Source: Acidimicrobiia bacterium
GTDB taxonomy: Bacteria; Actinomycetota; Acidimicrobiia; Spongiisociales; ZC4RG35
Reading direction: 5' to 3'
Assembly: GCA_025928935.1 (NCBI GenBank)
Contig: JAICNB010000004.1
Span: forward strand, 1-64,000
DNA length: 64,000 bases
Shown: positions 45,185 to 53,631 of the stretch, piece by piece
Numbering within the stretch: position 1 is the first letter of the stretch
How the letters are laid out: every line of letters starts with the position of its first letter
Translations under genes and position numbers: made by a program
The notes under the pieces: model-generated
Seen by the model: the letters and a program-made list of their open reading frames with translations, nothing else
Told to the model about the DNA's origin: nothing
Database searches by the model: none

Positions 45185-46063
45185 TCAGATGAGCAGCCCG
45201 GCAGCGAGGGTGAGGCCCGTCCAGAGATGGAGGCGGGCTGTCATCTTGAGCGCCCGGATCAGCGATGGGCCGTCGCTCTTTCGATACATGATGCGCACCG
45301 GCCCCATGGCGTAGGGAGCGAGCAGGGCGGCGAAGATCGTGGGAAGGGGCGTCAGCCCCGTGGCGGCAAACACCGCGATCAGGGCTATGGCCCCGTAGAC
45401 GAGGATCATGAACAGGCCCCTGGTGCGCTGCAGCCCCAGGATCACGGCGAGGGTCCGCTTCCCAGCCGCACGGTCGGTGTCGAAGTCCCGGTAGTTGTTG
45501 ACGACGAGGATGGCAGCGGCGAGCAGACCCACGGGGATGGAGAGGAGCCACGCCGCCCTCGGAGCTGTCATGTCGTGGACATAGCGGCTTCCCACCGTCG
45601 CGATGATCCCGAAGAAGAGGAATACGAAGACCTCGCCCAGTCCCCGGTACCCGTACGGCAATGGCCCGCCCACGTAGCCGAGCATGGCGACGATCGAAAG
45701 GACCCCGATCACCAGGATTGCCGGCCCGGCGATGACGGTGAGGGCCGCCCCGGCGCCAGCTGCCACGATCAGGGCCAGGACCACCCCAGCCCACATCTGC
45801 CGTGCGGTGATCCGCCCGGCAGACACCATCCGTGGCGGGCCGATCCGCTCCACCGGATCCGCGCCTCGTCGAGCATCCGATACGTCGTTGGCGAAGTTGG
45901 CGGCGATCTGGATGGCGAGTGCGGCGACCAGCGCAAGGAGGAAAGCATCCCATCTGAACACACCCTCGTGAGCGGCGAGTGCCGATCCCACCACCACCGG
46001 GACCACTGCTGCAGGAAGGGTGTGTACCCGCGCCGCGATCCGCCAGTCCTGGAGCGTGGTCAC
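45185..46063 (-). CDS. menA: 1,4-dihydroxy-2-naphthoate prenyltransferase
   Basis: 292 residues from GTG 46063, directly after the menB stop. UbiA-family membrane enzyme: helices throughout, the first Asp motif NFANDVSDARRGAD (NDxxDxxxD) and the second DFDTDRAAGKRTLAV (DxxxD). Attaches the isoprenoid tail in menaquinone synthesis. Extended readings upstream overlap menB and are not supported. Confidence 0.93.
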   Translation of the reverse strand: MTTLQDWRIAARVHTLPAAVVPVVVGSALAAHEGVFRWDAFLLALVAALAIQIAANFANDVSDARRGADPVERIGPPRMVSAGRITARQMWAGVVLALIVAAGAGAALTVIAGPAILVIGVLSIVAMLGYVGGPLPYGYRGLGEVFVFLFFGIIATVGSRYVHDMTAPRAAWLLSIPVGLLAAAILVVNNYRDFDTDRAAGKRTLAVILGLQRTRGLFMILVYGAIALIAVFAATGLTPLPTIFAALLAPYAMGPVRIMYRKSDGPSLIRALKMTARLHLWTGLTLAAGLLI

Positions 46064-46070
46064 CCGATCA

Positions 46071-46970
46071 CTAATAGTGCCAGGGGTACCGGCCGAAGTC
46101 GGGCTCCCGCTTCTCCAGGAAGGCGTCGCGACCCTCTTTGGCCTCATCGGTCATGTAACCGAGACGGGTCGCCTCACCGGCGAAGATCTGCTGGCCGACG
46201 AGGCCGTCGTCGATGAGGTTGAAGGCGAACTTGAGCATCCGCTGGGCTGTGGGGCTCTTGCTCGTGATCTCGACTGCCCATTCCAGGGCGACCTTCTCCA
46301 GCTCCTCGTGTGCGACCACGGCGTTGACCATCCCCATTTGGTTCGCTTCGGCCGCCGAGTACTCACGACCGAGGAAGAAGATCTCGCGGGCGCGTTTCTG
46401 GCCTATCTGCCGGGCCAGGTACGCCGACCCGTAACCGGCGTCGTACGAGGCGACATCGGCGTCGGTCTGTTTGAAGATGGCGTGTTCCTCCGAGGCCAGA
46501 GTCAGGTCACAGACCACATGGAGGGAATGCCCGCCGCCAACGGCCCATCCGGGGACGACGGCGATGACCACCTTGGGCATGAACCTGATGAGGCGCTGCA
46601 CCTCCAGTATGTGGAGACGTCCCAGTCGCGCCTGGTCGACGCTGTCGGCCTCCTCACCGCTCGCGTATTGGTATCCGTCCTTGCCTCTGATCCGCTGGTC
46701 CCCCCCCGAACAAAACGCCCACCCACCGTCTTTGGGCGATGGCCCGTTGCCGGTGAGGAGGACACAGCCGACATCGGCGGACTGGCGGGCGTGGTCGAGG
46801 GCTGCGAACAGCTCGTCCACTGTGTGAGGGCGAAAGGCATTTCGCACCTCGGGACGGTCGAAGGCGATCCGCACCACCCCGTGCCCGATCGCCTTGTGAT
46901 AGGTGATGTCGGTGAACTCGAAACCGGCGACCATATCCCAGGCCGATTCGTCGAAAAGCGCAGAGACCAC
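46071..46970 (-). CDS. menB: 1,4-dihydroxy-2-naphthoyl-CoA synthase
   Basis: 299 residues from GTG 46970, where the family N-terminus (VSALFDESAWDMV) begins. Crotonase fold with VRIAFDRPEVRNAFRPHTVDEL, CSGGDQRIRG, PGWAVGGGHSLHVVCDLTLAS, and the MenB C-terminus REPDFGRYPWHY. Closes the naphthoate ring. Divergent from menE. Confidence 0.96.
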   Translation of the reverse strand: MVSALFDESAWDMVAGFEFTDITYHKAIGHGVVRIAFDRPEVRNAFRPHTVDELFAALDHARQSADVGCVLLTGNGPSPKDGGWAFCSGGDQRIRGKDGYQYASGEEADSVDQARLGRLHILEVQRLIRFMPKVVIAVVPGWAVGGGHSLHVVCDLTLASEEHAIFKQTDADVASYDAGYGSAYLARQIGQKRAREIFFLGREYSAAEANQMGMVNAVVAHEELEKVALEWAVEITSKSPTAQRMLKFAFNLIDDGLVGQQIFAGEATRLGYMTDEAKEGRDAFLEKREPDFGRYPWHY

Positions 46971-47052
46971 CCGCGCAGGATACGAGCGGGGACCGTTGTG
47001 TGAAGATTCTTGGGCCACGAGAGCACAATTCGGATCGCATGATGGTGATCCG

Positions 47053-48246
47053 ATGCTCGATTGGCTGAAGAGACAAGACCCGGGGCGAGTGTTCCTCGAG
47101 ACGACGGGGGAGAGTCTCACCTACGGGGAGATGGTGGAGGCTGTCGAGAGGCGGGCCGTGACCGGGGTCGAGGTGATCAGGCCCCGGCTCGACGTCCGAT
47201 CGGCCGTCGACGTCCTGGCTGTGATGTCCCGAGGCTCGGCGGTGCTGGTCGGCGACGGCATCGGCCCGGGCCGGGTCGATCCTTCCGGTGCGGCCACCGT
47301 GATGTTCACTTCGGGGACGACAGGTGGACCGAAGGGGGTACGGCTCACCCGGGCGAACTGGGATGCGGCGGCCGATGCCTCCATGCGCCACCTTGGTCTC
47401 GGTCCCGACGATGTCTGGCTGCTGGCGATGCCATTGCATCACGTCGCCGGTATTTCCATCCTGCTCAGATCGGCCTATGCCGGAGGCCGGGTACGGATGC
47501 TCGACGGCTTCGATGCTCGGGCCCATGCAGCCGAACTGCGCAGGGGAGTGACGATGGCCTCCATGGTGCCGACGATGCTGGCCCGGGTCCTCGACGTCGC
47601 CACGGGAACCCATGACGGCCTCAGAGCCGTCCTGCTCGGTGGTGGGCCGATACCGGACCGCCTCTTGGAGAGAGGTCTCGCCACCGGTTTGCCGCTGCTC
47701 CCCACCTACGGGCTGACCGAGACGGCGGGCCAGGTGGCCACCCTCCGGCCGGGCGACCCACCGGCGAACCGGGGGCATCCCCTGCCCGGCGTTGAGCTGC
47801 AGATCGTGCCCGACGGCCGCATCGCGGTGCGCGGGCCGATGGTGAGCCCCGGCTATGTCGGGGAGCCGGACCGGGGCCGGGATGACTGGCTGGTGACAGG
47901 CGACCTCGGCTCGATCGACGAGGATGGGGCCCTACGCGTCCTGGGCAGGGCCGACACGGTGATCGTGAGTGGGGGTGAGAACATCGACCCGGGGATGGTC
48001 GAGGCCGAGATCGCCTCCCTGGCCCGTGTCGACGGGGCGCTCGTGGTGGGCTTGCCCAGCCAGGAGTGGGGGATGGAGTCGGCCTGCCTCTACGTCGGCG
48101 AGATCGGCGAGGGCGAGGTGGAGAGACAGCTGAGAGAGAGGCTGCCCGGGTTCATGATCCCGAAGCGCTGGCTCAGGGTGTCCGAGCTGCCTGTGACTTC
48201 GATGGGGAAGCCGGACCGCGTTGCCGCAGCGCGTTGTTTCAGCTGA
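47053..48246 (+). CDS. menE: O-succinylbenzoate-CoA ligase-like AMP-binding protein
   Basis: 397 residues from ATG 47053. ANL-superfamily motifs: TVMFTSGTTGGPKGVRLTRANW, PLLPTYGLTETAGQVA, DWLVTGDLGSIDEDGALRVLGRADTVIVSGGENIDP. The C-terminal Lys is in TSMGKPDRVAA. It is shorter than most MenE at the N-terminus. The position opposite menB makes o-succinylbenzoate the likely substrate. The 3' end overlaps the convergent methyltransferase by 8 bases. Confidence 0.87.
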   Translation: MLDWLKRQDPGRVFLETTGESLTYGEMVEAVERRAVTGVEVIRPRLDVRSAVDVLAVMSRGSAVLVGDGIGPGRVDPSGAATVMFTSGTTGGPKGVRLTRANWDAAADASMRHLGLGPDDVWLLAMPLHHVAGISILLRSAYAGGRVRMLDGFDARAHAAELRRGVTMASMVPTMLARVLDVATGTHDGLRAVLLGGGPIPDRLLERGLATGLPLLPTYGLTETAGQVATLRPGDPPANRGHPLPGVELQIVPDGRIAVRGPMVSPGYVGEPDRGRDDWLVTGDLGSIDEDGALRVLGRADTVIVSGGENIDPGMVEAEIASLARVDGALVVGLPSQEWGMESACLYVGEIGEGEVERQLRERLPGFMIPKRWLRVSELPVTSMGKPDRVAAARCFS

Positions 48247-48889
48247 CCCGGAGCGCGACCATCACGCCTTCCCGGAACGGGAAGGCGGCCGCCTCGAAAT
48301 CGGTGTCGGCCGCCACGTGCCGGTTGAACTCGTCGGTGCCGTGCCCCTGGTCGATCCAACCCTCGCCCGTCCCGTAGACGTTGTCGGCGATGACCAGCCC
48401 ACCCACCGGGATGAGGGATCGAACGAGCTCGAAATAGCCGATGTACTCGGACTTGATGGCATCGAGGAACAGCACGTCGATATCGCCCGTCTCCAGCTCG
48501 CCTGCCAGCTGCGCGAGCACCTCCAGGCCGGCGCCGATCCGAAGGTCGACGCGGTCGGCGATGCCGGCATCGACGAACTGCTGTGCTGCGAATCGGGCGT
48601 GTAACGGCTCGTATTCGATGGTGATGAGACGCCCGTCGGGCCTGAGCCCGCGGGTCAGCCAGATCCCGGAGTAGCCGGCGAGGGTCCCCACCTCGACTGC
48701 GAGACGTCCCTCGGTCATCGAGGTGAGGATCATGAGAAGGCGTCCGACATCCGGGCCGACCGCGATGGCGGGCAGGCCCGCTGTCACGGCGTCTTCCATC
48801 AACCCGGCCAGATGCTCGTCTTGTGAGCCGAACACCTCGCGGGAGTACCGGTTTATGAAGTCCCAGGTCTCAGGGGTCATGGTCGCCAT
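48239..48889 (-). CDS. O-methyltransferase (COMT-like)
   Basis: 216 residues. LAVEVGTLAGYSGIWLTRGL (motif I), LITIEYEPLHARFAAQQF, DVLFLDAIKSEYIGYFELV and GGLVIADNVYGTG match the cation-dependent methyltransferase family 3. Substrate unknown; the metal ligands D, D and N are present in these loops. It is not in an operon with menE. Confidence 0.9.
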   Translation of the reverse strand: MATMTPETWDFINRYSREVFGSQDEHLAGLMEDAVTAGLPAIAVGPDVGRLLMILTSMTEGRLAVEVGTLAGYSGIWLTRGLRPDGRLITIEYEPLHARFAAQQFVDAGIADRVDLRIGAGLEVLAQLAGELETGDIDVLFLDAIKSEYIGYFELVRSLIPVGGLVIADNVYGTGEGWIDQGHGTDEFNRHVAADTDFEAAAFPFREGVMVALRVS

Positions 48890-48918
48890 GTGACGACGTT
48901 AGGCACGTGTGTCGGTGC

Positions 48919-49866
48919 CTAGGCAGCCCTCATGTCCTCGACCGATCTGAGATCGGCGGCGAGAAGTGCCAATGCCTCGGTGACCAGTTCCCGCACCTCG
49001 GTCTCGGGGACGCCGGTCACATTGGAGACCGTGGAGAACGCTGCGGGAGCGCCGTCGGTGAACCCGAAGCGCAGCTCCAGTACCTGCCGGTGAAGCTCGG
49101 GGAGATGGGACAGGCTGGCCCGAAGTGTGTCCTCCACGATCCGGTACTCGACCTCGGTGGCCGGGTCGATCGCCTCCGAGTCGGTGATGAAGTCGCCCAG
49201 CAGGGCACCGTCCTCGCCGACCGGGGTCTCGAGTGCGACCGTGGTGGCCACGGACAGCGCCTTCTCGACGTCGACCACAGTCACACCGGTGAGATCGGCG
49301 ATCTCCTCGGGCGTCGCGACCCGTCCCATCTTGGTGCGCAGCTCGTCGGCGGCGCCCCGCACGACTGGGAGGATGTCGAAGAGGGCAGAGGGGATATGGA
49401 TGGTGTCGCTCTGATCGGCACGGGCGCGCTGCAGCGCCTGGCGGATCCACCAGGTGGCATAAGTCGAGAACTTGAATCCCTTGCGCCAGTCGAACTTCAC
49501 GACAGCCCTGATCAGGCCCAGGTTGCCCTCCTGGATCAGGTCGAGCATCTCGACGTTGGGCCCGGCGTAGAGACGGGCGTTGGACACGACGAGACGCAGG
49601 TTGGCCTCGATGAACTCCTGACGGGCCCGGGAGCCCTCACGGGCGGCGCGCTGCAGACGCACCCTTTGGGACGCGTCCTTCACGCCTGCCTCCAGGGCGG
49701 CGCGGGCATCAGACCCGGCCTCCATGGCCTGGGCGAGTCTGACCTCGTCCTCGGCGGTGAGCAGGGGTCTGCCCCCGATCCCTGACAGGTAGTGGCTCAG
49801 GGAATCGCTGGTGAGACGCCCCGTCTCGTCTACTAGTGAACCGTGTCTGGTGTCTGCGTTACGCAT
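48919..49866 (-). CDS. Sigma-70 family factor with a diverged region 4
   Basis: About 315 residues. Region 1.2 (LTSDSLSHYLSGIGGRPLLTAEDEVRLAQAM), region 2 (FIEANLRLVVSNARLY, LDLIQEGNLGLIRAVVKFDWRKGFKFSTYATWWIRQAL) and region 3 (TPEEIADLTGVTVVDVEKAL) are those of primary-like (group 1/2) sigma factors. Region 4.1 (LPELHRQVLELRFGF) is present but region 4.2, normally a TLEEVG...TRERIRQI helix-turn-helix, reads FSTVSNVTGVPETEVRELVTEALALL and lacks the basic residues for the -35 element. Start ATG 49866; a GTG 3 codons earlier is possible. Likely an alternative sigma. Confidence 0.88.
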   Translation of the reverse strand: MRNADTRHGSLVDETGRLTSDSLSHYLSGIGGRPLLTAEDEVRLAQAMEAGSDARAALEAGVKDASQRVRLQRAAREGSRARQEFIEANLRLVVSNARLYAGPNVEMLDLIQEGNLGLIRAVVKFDWRKGFKFSTYATWWIRQALQRARADQSDTIHIPSALFDILPVVRGAADELRTKMGRVATPEEIADLTGVTVVDVEKALSVATTVALETPVGEDGALLGDFITDSEAIDPATEVEYRIVEDTLRASLSHLPELHRQVLELRFGFTDGAPAAFSTVSNVTGVPETEVRELVTEALALLAADLRSVEDMRAA

Positions 49867-49926
49867 GGTCTGCACACACCATCGAACGTAGGTTCGCAGC
49901 CGGTAATTCCAAGATCTCGGTCTCGT

Positions 49927-50334
49927 TCAATCGTGATAGGGCCGCTGCCGAGCCCTCTTCTTCTCGCCTCGGGCCTTCTTATCGGCGAGACGCCGCTCCT
50001 TCGCCGCCTTCGACGGTTTGGTCTTCTTGCGGGGCTTCTGTTCCACCATTGCCGTCTCGAGGCGCTCGGTGAGACGTTGTCTCGCGATCTCGCGATTTCG
50101 CCACTGCGATCGGGTGTCGGATGAAGACACCTCCACCACCCGACCGAGCCCCCGGACCAACGTCTGCCGAACAGGCTCAAGAAGAGATGAGGCGGTGATG
50201 TCCAATCGAAGGGTGACTGCGGTTTCGGTCTTGTTGGCGTGCTGGCCACCGGGCCCGCCCGGAGTGTCGAATCTCTCTTCGATCTCGCCCTCTGGGATCG
50301 ACCAGTCCCCGAACTCGATCGCGTCGGAGGTCAC
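49927..50334 (-). CDS. arfB: Peptidyl-tRNA hydrolase ArfB
   Basis: 135 residues. RFDTPGGPGGQHANKTETAV carries the GGQ motif (29-31) that hydrolyses peptidyl-tRNA; the Lys/Arg-rich tail (RKKTKPSKAAKERRLADKKARGEKKRARQ) is the ArfB/YaeJ C-terminal extension that enters the mRNA channel of stalled ribosomes. No stop-codon recognition domain. Overlaps the ino1 stop by 4 bases. Confidence 0.93.
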   Translation of the reverse strand: MTSDAIEFGDWSIPEGEIEERFDTPGGPGGQHANKTETAVTLRLDITASSLLEPVRQTLVRGLGRVVEVSSSDTRSQWRNREIARQRLTERLETAMVEQKPRKKTKPSKAAKERRLADKKARGEKKRARQRPYHD

Positions 50335-51653
50335 ACCTCTTCGTAGTACTCGGTGCCGAGATGGGTTATCAGCTCTTCACCCATCATGTGTCGGAGCGTG
50401 TTCTTCAGCTTGGTGAGCTGGATGAAGAGGTCGTTCTCGGGGTAGAGGCCGGGAGCCGACTGCGGGCTCTTGAAGTAGAACGAGAGCCACTCCTGTACCC
50501 CGGCCCACCCGGAACGCGCGGCGAGATCCATGAATAGGGCCAGGTCGAGCACGATGGGGGCAGCCAGGATCGAGTCCTTGCAGAGGAAGTCGATCTTGAT
50601 CTGCATCGGGTAGCCGAGCCATCCGAAGATGTCGATGCTGTCCCACCCCTCCTTGTCGTCGCCCCGGGGCGGGTAGTAGTTGATGCGGACCTTGTGATAG
50701 ATGTCGCCGTAGAGCTCGGGATAGACCTCGGGCTGGAGGATCTGCTCGAGGACACCTAGTTTGGAAACCTCCTTCGACCTGAAGCTATCGGGATCGTCGA
50801 GGACCTCGCCGTCACGATTGCCCAGGATGTTGGTGGAGAACCAACCCCTCACCCCAAGCATCCGGGCCTTGAGGCCGGGCGCCACCATCGTCTTCATCAG
50901 CGTCTGGCCCGTCTTGAAGTCTTTGCCCGAGATCGGCACCTCCTCCTGGGCGGCGAGCTCGACCAGAGCCGGAGTGTCCACCGTGAGGTTCGGTGCACCG
51001 TTGGCGAAGGGCACCTTCATCTTGAGGGCGGCATAGGCGTAGATCTGCGAGGGGCTGATGGCAGGGTCGTTGTCTTTCAGCCCCTGCTCGAAAGCCTGGA
51101 GGTCGGAATGGACAGCGGATGGCTCCTCGTATGCCTCGGTCGAGCCACACCAGACCATTACGAGACGGTCGACGCCCCGTTCGCCTCGAAAATGGTCGAT
51201 GTCTTCCATCAGACGCTCTGCCAGGTCCATGTGGGTCGCGGCTTCCTTGACCTGGTCGATGCCTTCGAGATTCTTCACCCATCGGCTGGAGAACACCGCC
51301 GGGTAGGGTCGCACCGCCCGGAGCTCGTCGCCGATTCCCTCGATGTCTCGGGCGTCGAGGACCCCCGCCTTCATCGCCGAGGTGTAGGCATCGTCGGAGT
51401 AGGGATCCCAGCCACCGAACTCGAGGTCGTCGAGACCGGCGAGGGGGACGAGGTCCTTGATCAGCGGATTGCGGCCGTCGGTCCTCTTCCCCAGACGGAT
51501 GTGGGACAGTTGGGACAGTGAACCGAAGGGTTGGGCGTAACCCTTGCGGGCGGCAAGGACCCCTGCGATGAATGTGGTGGAGACGGCTCCCATGCCGGGG
51601 GTGAGGATCCCGAGCTTCCCGGTGGCGGGGGCCGGCGGCTGACTTGGCGACAT
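50331..51653 (-). CDS. ino1: Inositol-3-phosphate synthase
   Basis: 440 residues from ATG 51653 with AGGAGGT close upstream. KLGILTPGMGAVSTTFIAGV binds NAD; WCGSTEAYEE, ISGKDFKTGQTLMKTMVAPGLKARMLGV, STNILGNRDGEVLDDP and KIDFLCKDSILAAPIVLDLALFMDLA are family blocks with the catalytic lysines. Converts glucose 6-phosphate to inositol 3-phosphate, needed for phosphatidylinositol lipids or mycothiol in actinobacteria. Confidence 0.94.
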   Translation of the reverse strand: MSPSQPPAPATGKLGILTPGMGAVSTTFIAGVLAARKGYAQPFGSLSQLSHIRLGKRTDGRNPLIKDLVPLAGLDDLEFGGWDPYSDDAYTSAMKAGVLDARDIEGIGDELRAVRPYPAVFSSRWVKNLEGIDQVKEAATHMDLAERLMEDIDHFRGERGVDRLVMVWCGSTEAYEEPSAVHSDLQAFEQGLKDNDPAISPSQIYAYAALKMKVPFANGAPNLTVDTPALVELAAQEEVPISGKDFKTGQTLMKTMVAPGLKARMLGVRGWFSTNILGNRDGEVLDDPDSFRSKEVSKLGVLEQILQPEVYPELYGDIYHKVRINYYPPRGDDKEGWDSIDIFGWLGYPMQIKIDFLCKDSILAAPIVLDLALFMDLAARSGWAGVQEWLSFYFKSPQSAPGLYPENDLFIQLTKLKNTLRHMMGEELITHLGTEYYEEV

Positions 51654-51727
51654 GAGACCTCCTGGTCCAAACGATAGGGCAATCCGGCGCTGCACTATCG
51701 ATCGCCCCGCCCACATAGGCTGACAAC

Positions 51728-52183
51728 ATGGATCGCGCCCCTGACTCGATTGGCCCGACCATCGATGTGGCCCTGCTCGCCGATGCGGTCCAGGCGGTCC
51801 GGGGCAAGCTCTTCGTGCTCGGGGGTGGCTGGGACACCCTCTGGGTGCGCTCCTTTCCGGCGCGGCACCCCAGTATGGCGATCGGTCTGCGCCTCCGCGT
51901 CCCGAGCTCGTGGCGCGCCGACGTGCTCGATCTGTCGGTCGACCTCCAGGACGCGGACGGCGCTCCACTCATGACCAAGCCGCTCTCGCACCAGGTGAAG
52001 CTTCCGGCCCACCCTCAGGCCACGCCGGCCACCGACTTCGGCGTGGTCAGGTCTTTCACGTTCAACAATCTCCTCTTCTCCTCCGAGGGCTCCTATTCAT
52101 TCGTGATCACGGTCGACGACGAACCGGTGTCGCGTCTTCGCTTCATGGTCAGGGCGCGCCCCACGGAGCCTCCCGGCGTCTGA
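51728..52183 (+). CDS. Conserved protein, DUF6941-like
   Basis: 151 residues. IDVALLADAVQAVRGKLFVLGGGWDTLWVRSFP and GSYSFVITVDDEPVSRLRFMVR recall DUF6941-type actinobacterial proteins, a beta-sandwich of unknown role. Divergent from ino1 by 74 bases. A terminator follows at 52271. Confidence 0.72.
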   Translation: MDRAPDSIGPTIDVALLADAVQAVRGKLFVLGGGWDTLWVRSFPARHPSMAIGLRLRVPSSWRADVLDLSVDLQDADGAPLMTKPLSHQVKLPAHPQATPATDFGVVRSFTFNNLLFSSEGSYSFVITVDDEPVSRLRFMVRARPTEPPGV

Positions 52184-52270
52184 CCATCCTCACGCGCTCT
52201 GCGCGCGGCGATATCACTATCTGCGCGGAGTTGGCGTAAGGAGCCGGTGCCCCATAGGGTGCCCCCGCTG

Positions 52271-52304
52271 CGAGGGACCCCAGGAAAGTCCCTCGTTTTT
52301 GTTT
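52271..52304 (+). terminator. Intrinsic terminator or attenuator before the M23 peptidase gene
   Basis: CGAGGGAC pairs with GTCCCTCG (8 bp, 9-base loop) and is followed by TTTTTGTTT, the best T-run terminator in the window. It lies 20 bases before the M23 gene start, so if that gene has its own upstream promoter (a GC-rich structured leader with GGTGCCCC and AGGGTGCC at about 52245-52265) the hairpin would act as an attenuator. Otherwise it terminates the DUF6941 gene. No known riboswitch class could be matched by eye. Confidence 0.75.
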
Positions 52305-52324
52305 CACAAGAGGTCAGGAGTTCT

Positions 52325-52951
52325 ATGACGTCCCGAGGAAAGGCCGCGCCCTTTCTCACTCTGGTGCTGGCGGCATCCATCGTCGCCGGCTTCGCTGTCC
52401 CCGCCAGTCGCGCACAGGCGGAGACCGCCCCACCGTTCAATGTCGAGTTCCCCCAGGATTCGCAGGTCACCATCTTCTCGTCGACGTTCGGCGCCTCGAG
52501 GTCGGGTGGCAGACATCATCATGGCAATGATCTGATGGCCCCCAAGCTGACACCTGTCTATGCAGCGGCCGAAGGCGTCATCGCCATCGTCGACACCTCG
52601 AGTCTCGCGGGTCGGTACGTCGAGATCCAACATGCCGGCGGGTGGACCACCCGCTACATGCATCTCAACAACGACGACCCCGGCACGGACAACGGTGGTG
52701 CGGATTGGTCGCTCACAGTCGTCGCGGGCCTCGGTGTCGGGAGTCACGTCTTGGCAGGCCAGCAGATCGCCTTTGTGGGCGACTCCGGGAATGCCGAGTG
52801 GACCGGGTCACATACCCACTTCGAATTGGCCTACGAGAGCAGGGCGATAGACCCCTATCCCTACCTGAAGGACGCTTTCATCCGTGCCCAGGAGATCCGC
52901 GCGGCGGCCATTCGTAGCACATTGCGATACGGCGAGGACAAGTTGGCCTGA
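52325..52951 (+). CDS. Secreted M23-family peptidase-like protein
   Basis: 208 residues. AGGAG lies 5 bases before ATG 52325; signal peptide (FLTLVLAASIVAGFAVPASRAQA). LysM-free M23 domain: FGASRSGGRHHHGNDLMAP has the first ligand motif (HxxxD), GRYVEIQHAGGWTTRYMHLN and SHTHFELAYE carry the active His and the HxH ligand. Cleaves peptidoglycan cross-bridges or, if weak, binds them. Confidence 0.88.
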   Translation: MTSRGKAAPFLTLVLAASIVAGFAVPASRAQAETAPPFNVEFPQDSQVTIFSSTFGASRSGGRHHHGNDLMAPKLTPVYAAAEGVIAIVDTSSLAGRYVEIQHAGGWTTRYMHLNNDDPGTDNGGADWSLTVVAGLGVGSHVLAGQQIAFVGDSGNAEWTGSHTHFELAYESRAIDPYPYLKDAFIRAQEIRAAAIRSTLRYGEDKLA

Positions 52952-52956
52952 CACCC

Positions 52957-53439
52957 CTAGTCAAGGGCTCTTTCCTCGTCATCGGCACTCCTCCGCTCCT
53001 CGGGGAGGACACGGGCGTCGTCCAGGGCGACGACCTCCTCCACCAGCCCGGGGCTACCCGGTGAGACCTGCCCGGTCTCTGCCGATTCGACAGGCGGGCA
53101 GTCGCCGTCGTGGACCCAGATGACCCGGGTCACGCCCGAGGCGGCCGCTGCGGCCGCCCAACCGCGCATCACCTGCAGTTCGGTGGTCGCGAAGGCGCGC
53201 TCTCTGGTGTCGCGTGCGGCCTCGGTGACAAGGACAACAGTGAAGCAGTTGGTGAGCGAGCCCTGGATGTGGCTCTCGTCCGACACATCGCCCAATGCGA
53301 CCTTCACACCCATGGCCCTGAGCTCGGCGACTGACCCCGGATCAGAGACGAAGGCCCTTACCTCACGCCCCGGTGCCACCAGCCCGACGACCAGGGCTCG
53401 TCCATTCTCGGTGTCGGCTCCGACCACCATCACCGGCAT
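52957..53439 (-). CDS. NAD(P)-binding Rossmann protein (NmrA-like)
   Basis: 160 residues. MPVMVVGADTENGRALVVGL is an altered nucleotide loop (GxxxxxG), VSDPGSVAELRAMGVKVALGDVSD is typical of NmrA/NAD(P)H-binding proteins, and TRVIWVHDGDCPP follows. Much shorter than NmrA (about 300), with an acidic C-terminal tail instead of the substrate domain; possibly a regulator or sensor. Ends 6 bases from the convergent M23 gene. Confidence 0.75.
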   Translation of the reverse strand: MPVMVVGADTENGRALVVGLVAPGREVRAFVSDPGSVAELRAMGVKVALGDVSDESHIQGSLTNCFTVVLVTEAARDTRERAFATTELQVMRGWAAAAAASGVTRVIWVHDGDCPPVESAETGQVSPGSPGLVEEVVALDDARVLPEERRSADDEERALD

Positions 53440-53536
53440 GGGCCGAACCTAACCCCTTTCCGCAAGGTTGCCGGCACCGCTCGGCGAACTCTGCAGCCCT
53501 GAGTTCGCCGGCTTCCCGGCAGTGGGGGTCATCCGG

Positions 53537-53561
53537 TACAATCCCACTATCGGGATAGTGG
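53537..53561 (+). promoter_or_regulatory. sufB promoter -10 and overlapping palindromic operator
   Basis: TACAAT at 53537-53542 is a good -10 box. Immediately after it, 53544-53561, lies CCACTATCGGGATAGTGG, an 8-bp perfect inverted repeat with a 2-base spacer. A repressor bound here would cover the transcription start. It is consistent with an Rrf2-type Fe-S regulator (SufR/IscR class) controlling suf genes, but the sequence is not one I can match to a known box. Confidence 0.62.
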
Positions 53562-53631
53562 AAATTCGAGAAGACCGCATTCCGTTTCAATAAGAGGCCA
53601 GAAACCAAGCGACATTCGAGGTGATCGAACA

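Noticed and set aside
45047..46216. 389-codon plus-strand frame over menA
   Set aside because: Its residues are mostly Arg, His, Asp and Gly; menA on the other strand has both prenyltransferase motifs.
52190..52270. c-di-AMP (ydaO) riboswitch upstream of the M23 gene
   Set aside because: Gene context fits but the conserved sequence blocks of that class could not be found by eye; left as an unidentified leader.
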